The notes below the pieces were generated by a model. That model ran no database searches, was not told the DNA's origin, and saw only the letters and a program-made list of their open reading frames with translations. A DNA stretch of 9,125 nucleotides from UBA668 sp038328705 (lineage in GTDB: Bacteria; Actinomycetota; Acidimicrobiia; Acidimicrobiales; Ilumatobacteraceae), in NCBI GenBank assembly GCA_038328705.1, contig JBBQMG010000152.1, forward strand, positions 1 to 9,125, in the 5' to 3' direction. Position numbers and translations under genes: made by a program. Below, piece after piece: positions 6,017 through 9,125 of the stretch; positions within the stretch are counted from its first letter, which is position 1, and every line of letters starts with the position of its first letter.

Positions 6017-7252
6017 TCAGGTGGCTGGCAGCAGGCGCTGAATCGCGATCACTCGCGTCGTGGGAATGTTGCCGATGCGCACTACATCACCGGTGCGAGG
6101 GGCGTGGATCCACTGGGTTGCGCTGACCGCAATGCCCACATGGCCCACGATGCCCGAGCCCACACTGGTCTCGAGGAAGATCAGATCCCCTGCCACGATT
6201 GGCTGCGTCGCTCTGTCGACGGCGACGCCCTTGGTCATCTGAGAGCCGCTGTAGTGCTGCAGGGAGACGCCGATCTCCGCGTAGGCAGCCATGGTCAGGC
6301 CGCTGCAGTCCCAGCTGTCAGGGCCGGCGGCGAAAGCCTTGTAGGGCTCGCCGAGTTGGGCCTTTACGAATGCGACCACGGTGGCGATCCGGGGGTCCGG
6401 AGTGGTAGCGCCACTCGTCGGCGTGGCACCAGGGGTGGCGACCGGGGGGGTGTTGACCGTAGGAACAACGGCTGCCGGAGGGACGATGGGGTCCGGCGCC
6501 ACTGGCAGCCTGCCGCCGGGCGGCACCGTCAGTTTCATTCCGGGGTAGATCAGGCTGGTCAGGGTCAACTTGTTCGTTGCCAGGAGATCCGCCATACGCA
6601 CGCCCATGGCTGGCGCAATTCCCGAGATGTAGTCGCCAGAGCGAACGATGTACTGCACGTCCAGGGCGGCCACCACGGGGGTCGCTGCAGGAGATGCCGT
6701 AGGGGCGGGAGCGACCACCGGGAGAACTCCACCAGCGGGGACGGCCAGTTGCGCTCCAGGATGAATGACGCTGGTGACTGTCAACTTGTTGGTGGCCAGC
6801 AGCGCGGAGAGCTTGACGCCCATACGCCCAGAGATGCCCGACAATGAGTCACCCGAGACAACGGTGTACGTGACGGCAAGAGCAGGTGCGGCAGGTGCCG
6901 GTGCCACCACAGGCGCTGCGGTAGCCGGCACGACACCACCAGCAGGCACCACGAGTTGCATACCTGGGTAGATCAAACTGGTGACGGTGAGCTTGTTGGT
7001 GTCGAGCAACGAAGTCAACTTGACACCCATACGCGAGGCAATGCCGAAGAGGTAGTCACCCGCCTGAACGGTGTACGTCATAAGCGCCACCGTTGGGGAA
7101 AACGGCGCCGGCAAGAAGGACGTTGGCAAGAAGGACGTTGGTGAGCCGGCCTGAGCAGTATCCACCAGGGCCAACGCACCAGTGGTTACTGTGAGAAACA
7201 TCGCTGAAATGGCTCGACGGGTTCGGGTCATGTTCATTACTTCGGCATGCAC
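6017..7252 (-). CDS. Secreted peptidoglycan hydrolase: three LysM domains plus NlpC/P60
   Basis: About 411 residues if started at GTG 7252. Order: basic start with TRTRR; hydrophobic signal segment ending near DTAQA (about 33); a Ser/Pro-rich stretch with a duplicated SFLPT; three LysM domains (about 59-102, 128-171, 201-244), each with YxVxxGD...MGVKL...TNKL...I.PG..L.VP; Pro/Ala-rich linkers; and a C-terminal NlpC/P60 domain (about 290-410). Catalytic residues are Cys316 in DSWDCSG, His371 in GHVGI and His383 in IHAPR. LysM binds peptidoglycan glycan, and NlpC/P60 enzymes cut stem peptides, so this is a cell-wall remodelling or separation hydrolase exported by Sec. In-frame ATGs at about 7237 and 7231 are alternative starts, both leaving the signal peptide. 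It diverges from the MttB-like gene. Confidence 0.93.
   Translation of the reverse strand: MHAEVMNMTRTRRAISAMFLTVTTGALALVDTAQAGSPTSFLPTSFLPAPFSPTVALMTYTVQAGDYLFGIASRMGVKLTSLLDTNKLTVTSLIYPGMQLVVPAGGVVPATAAPVVAPAPAAPALAVTYTVVSGDSLSGISGRMGVKLSALLATNKLTVTSVIHPGAQLAVPAGGVLPVVAPAPTASPAATPVVAALDVQYIVRSGDYISGIAPAMGVRMADLLATNKLTLTSLIYPGMKLTVPPGGRLPVAPDPIVPPAAVVPTVNTPPVATPGATPTSGATTPDPRIATVVAFVKAQLGEPYKAFAAGPDSWDCSGLTMAAYAEIGVSLQHYSGSQMTKGVAVDRATQPIVAGDLIFLETSVGSGIVGHVGIAVSATQWIHAPRTGDVVRIGNIPTTRVIAIQRLLPAT
7111..7140. repeat. Perfect 15-bp tandem duplication inside the LysM-NlpC/P60 gene
   Basis: The unit GCAAGAAGGACGTTG occurs twice in tandem (7111-7125, 7126-7140). It is in frame and encodes the doubled five-residue SFLPT-type stretch between the signal peptide and the first LysM. 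This is likely a slippage duplication in a linker, where length change is tolerated. Confidence 0.8.
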
Positions 7253-7260
7253 TGTCGCCA

Positions 7261-7266
7261 ACTTTA
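7261..7266 (-). promoter_or_regulatory. Candidate -10 (TAAAGT) for the LysM-NlpC/P60 gene
   Basis: On the minus strand TAAAGT (7266 to 7261) ends eight bases before an in-frame GTG at 7252. This suggests a leaderless transcript starting there rather than at the TTG at 7261, which overlaps the end of the motif. No clear -35 is visible. Confidence 0.4.
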
Positions 7267-7330
7267 CGGTTTCTTGACCGTGCGGGTCATCGCTCGTGCC
7301 ACAGTGAGTCGGATGCGCGCCCTCGTGTCC

Positions 7331-7336
7331 AGGAGA
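7331..7336 (+). promoter_or_regulatory. Shine-Dalgarno for the MttB-like gene
   Basis: AGGAGA lies eight bases before the ATG at 7345 and fixes this start. TTGACC at 7274-7279 might be a -35 box but no matching -10 was found, so the promoter is not assigned. Confidence 0.7.
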
Positions 7337-7344
7337 CTTGTGTC

Positions 7345-8859
7345 ATGAGCAGGACCAACCGAGTACGCGATCGCAGGCCGTCTGCGGGTGCGCATCCCTC
7401 GCCATGGCGTGCCCTGCAGAACCCGTACGAGCCGACGAAGGTGCTCTCCGACGATCACGTCGAGCACATTCATCAGTCGTCGCTGGGTCTGCTGCAGACC
7501 ACCGGAATGAGGGTGCTGCAGCCGCAAGCTCGCGAGATTCTGGCTGCTGGCGGATGCACCGTTGACGACCTCATGGTTCGCTTCGATCCGGAGCTGGTCG
7601 AGTCGATGGTGGCGTTGGCCCCCTCGACGTTCACGCTGCGGGCTCGCAATCCGGCCCGCGATCTGACGATTGGTGGGCGTAATGTTGTGTTCACTTCGGT
7701 GGGTGGGCCTGCCTTCGCGAACGACGTCGAGCGCGGTCGGCGCCCAGGCACCCAGGCCGAGCAGACGGAGTACCTGCGGCTGGTGCAGTCACTCGACGTG
7801 ATTCAGCAGGAGGGCGGGGGTCCGTTCGAGGCAATGGATCTCGCGCCCGAGACTCGCCACCTCGACCTGTGTCACTCGCTCATCCGGTTGCTCGACAAGA
7901 ACTGGCAGGGCATCGCGCTGGGCCGCGATCGAGCGTCGGACTGCATCGAGATGGCAGCCATCGCGCTCGGCACCGACCGTGACGGATTGGCCGAGCGGCC
8001 AGCGCTACTGACCATCGTCAACACGAATACGCCGCTGACCTTGGACATCCCGATGGCGGAGGGCCTGATCGAGCTCGCAGGGGCAGGGCAGGCAGTGTGC
8101 GTCACCCCGTTCACGTTGGCGGGCGCAATGGCGCCGGCGACTCTCGCCGGAGCGCTGGTGTTGCAGAACGCGGAGATGTTGGCAGTCGGCACCCTCATTC
8201 AGTTGGTGCGCGCCGGAGCGCCGATGGTCTACGGCTCGTTCACGTCGAATGTCGACATGCGCAGCGGGTCGCCAGCGTTCGGTACGCCGGAGTACACCAA
8301 AGCGGCGCAGGCCAGCGGCCAGTTGGCGCGTCGATACGGCTTGCCGTTTCGTTCGTCGAACACCACCGCGGCCAACACGGTCGACGCGCAGGCAGCGTAC
8401 GAAAGCCAGATGTCGCTGTGGGGTGCGGTGATGGGCGGTGCAAACCTGGTCAATCACGCGGCCGGATGGTTGGAAGGCGGCCTCACCGCGAGCTACGAGA
8501 AGCTGATCATCGACGCCGAGATGCTGCAGATGATGGCTGAATACCTGCAGCCGATCGTCGTCGATGATGCGTCACTTGGCTTGGACGCCATCGCTGCGGT
8601 CGGCCCTGGCGGGCACTTCTTCGGCTCGCCACACACGCTCGAACGGTATGAGACGGCGTTCTACTCGCCGTTGGTCAGCGACTGGCGCAACTATGAAACC
8701 TGGGCCGAGGCGGGCAGCGTCGACGCCCGCGAACGCGCCCACCGCGTGTGGCGCCAACTGCTCGACGAATCCGAATCTCCAGCGCTCGACGGCGCCATCG
8801 ACGAGCAGTTGACCGAGTTCGTTGCAACCCGCAAGGAAGAGTTGCTGCGCGATCGCTAG
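7345..8859 (+). CDS. MttB-family (trimethylamine / glycine betaine type) methyltransferase, non-pyrrolysine
   Basis: A 504-residue protein of the MttB superfamily, corrinoid-dependent methyltransferases that move a methyl group from trimethylamine or quaternary amines such as glycine betaine to a cobalamin protein. Matching features are the N-terminal HxxxLxxLxxTGMRVL stretch (41-58), TSVGGPAFAND (117-127), the barrel segments VCVTPFTLAGAMAPATLAG (251-269) and PMVYGSFTSNVDMRSGSPAFG (split: PMVYGSFTSN and MRSGSPAFG, 293-313), GTPEYTKAAQ, and GGANLVNHAAGWLEGGL (364-380). There is no in-frame TAG, so this is not the pyrrolysine form; related non-Pyl members include glycine betaine methyltransferases, and many remain uncharacterised. 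Length matches the family. No corrinoid protein or MtbA-like partner is in the window. The stop codon coincides with the left flank of a MITE-like element. Confidence 0.9.
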   Translation: MSRTNRVRDRRPSAGAHPSPWRALQNPYEPTKVLSDDHVEHIHQSSLGLLQTTGMRVLQPQAREILAAGGCTVDDLMVRFDPELVESMVALAPSTFTLRARNPARDLTIGGRNVVFTSVGGPAFANDVERGRRPGTQAEQTEYLRLVQSLDVIQQEGGGPFEAMDLAPETRHLDLCHSLIRLLDKNWQGIALGRDRASDCIEMAAIALGTDRDGLAERPALLTIVNTNTPLTLDIPMAEGLIELAGAGQAVCVTPFTLAGAMAPATLAGALVLQNAEMLAVGTLIQLVRAGAPMVYGSFTSNVDMRSGSPAFGTPEYTKAAQASGQLARRYGLPFRSSNTTAANTVDAQAAYESQMSLWGAVMGGANLVNHAAGWLEGGLTASYEKLIIDAEMLQMMAEYLQPIVVDDASLGLDAIAAVGPGGHFFGSPHTLERYETAFYSPLVSDWRNYETWAEAGSVDARERAHRVWRQLLDESESPALDGAIDEQLTEFVATRKEELLRDR

Positions 8860-8870
8860 TGCTCTGACCA
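8855..8870 (+). repeat. Left terminal inverted repeat of the MITE-like element
   Basis: GCTAGTGCTCTGACCA is an exact reverse complement of 9085-9100. The outer GC-TA belongs to the target site in this interpretation, and GTGCTCTGACCA is the element end. Confidence 0.75.
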
Positions 8871-9098
8871 CGAACGTTCGCGCGTTGTGGGGCGCCATTT
8901 CTGGACCGTTTGACACCAAGTCCGCCATCCGAGACGGAATGCACCCATTTGTGTGCGCAAGGACTTTCTGGGCAGCGATGGTCTCATAGCTCGTTCTGGG
9001 TGTTGTCAGTTCCGCAGTCCGGGACGCAGCACGCCCAGAAGAGCCGGCAGCAGCAGTCGGCAGGACGCGACCTACCAACCAGCATGGTCAGAGCACTA
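8857..9098. mobile_element. MITE-like non-autonomous element with TA flanks (IS630/Tc1-mariner type)
   Basis: A perfect 16-bp inverted repeat, GCTAGTGCTCTGACCA (8855-8870) and TGGTCAGAGCACTAGC (9085-9100), frames 214 bp. If TA is the duplicated target (8857-8858 and 9097-9098), the element is 238 bp (8859-9096) with 12-bp terminal repeats beginning GTGCTCTGACCA, and the empty site would be the palindrome GCTAGC. TA duplication, often within CTAG, is typical of the IS630/Tc1-mariner superfamily. The interior has no credible transposase reading frame, so it would move in trans, if at all. CGAACGTTCG, a 10-bp palindrome, lies just inside the left end (8871-8880). The stop codon of the MttB-like gene uses the left TA. 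A long-range hairpin or terminator pair is a weaker alternative. Confidence 0.65.
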
Positions 9099-9100
9099 GC
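9085..9100 (-). repeat. Right terminal inverted repeat of the MITE-like element
   Basis: TGGTCAGAGCACTAGC exactly matches the left repeat in inverted orientation. Partial similarity continues a few bases inward (a shared GTT eight bases in), so the true terminal repeat may be longer and imperfect. Confidence 0.75.
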
Positions 9101-9125
9101 AGTCGCTGGCTGCCTTCAGGATCGG

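Noticed and set aside
7345..8859. Pyrrolysine-containing trimethylamine methyltransferase
   Set aside because: The frame is continuous with no in-frame TAG before the terminal stop, so it belongs to the non-pyrrolysine branch.
8572..9078. Minus-strand reading frame of 168 codons over the end of the MttB-like gene and the element
   Set aside because: About half is antisense to a well-supported gene, and the part within the element has no recognisable transposase motif or ribosome site.
9096..9125. Possible end of a minus-strand coding region at the right edge (nine codons then TAG)
   Set aside because: Nine codons at a window edge are too few to support a gene; mentioned only as context for the element.

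Overview
The window is high-GC, densely packed bacterial DNA that reads best as a chromosomal segment of an actinobacterium (Actinomycetota; Acidimicrobiia-like is a guess from gene style only). The reasons are the GC-rich codon use, an SCO6745-family protein, and several genes with a TAnnnT -10 hexamer 6-9 bases before the start codon, as expected for leaderless mRNAs. No rRNA, tRNA, CRISPR array, phage gene or plasmid function is visible.

Layout. 1-200 holds a glycine riboswitch on the minus strand, whose regulated gene (probably glycine cleavage) lies off the left edge. 203-940 encodes an SCO6745-family protein of unknown role. 1030-1862 is a two-gene operon of small proteins that share an N-terminal segment but have unrelated C-termini. 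1876-3096 (minus) is a PLP-dependent decarboxylase / sphingosine-phosphate-lyase-like gene broken by three frame disruptions. It diverges, across only 45 bp, from an intact class V aminotransferase / isopenicillin-N-epimerase-like gene (3142-4290), which is followed by a strong 15-bp hairpin. 4381-5217 (plus) and 5230-5532 (minus) are convergent drug/metabolite-transporter superfamily genes, a 10-helix EamA type and a 4-helix SMR type. 5620-5991 encodes a small cytosolic FKBP-type prolyl isomerase. 6017-7252 (minus) encodes a secreted cell-wall hydrolase with three LysM domains and an NlpC/P60 domain. 7345-8859 encodes an MttB-family (trimethylamine / glycine-betaine type) methyltransferase without pyrrolysine. 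8857-9098 is a short non-coding unit with perfect terminal inverted repeats flanked by TA, apparently a MITE of IS630/Tc1-mariner type inserted at a GCTAGC site and supplying no transposase.

How the genes relate. This is mostly a collection of independent single-gene transcription units rather than one pathway. The only loose metabolic thread is one-carbon/amine metabolism: the glycine riboswitch at the left edge and the MttB-type demethylase at the right. The most notable items are the paralogous-N-terminus small-protein operon, the freshly broken lyase beside an intact PLP enzyme, the recurrent leaderless -10 motif, the SMR-like protein lacking the usual membrane glutamate, and the MITE-like element. 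I do not see a clear new defence or mobile system.
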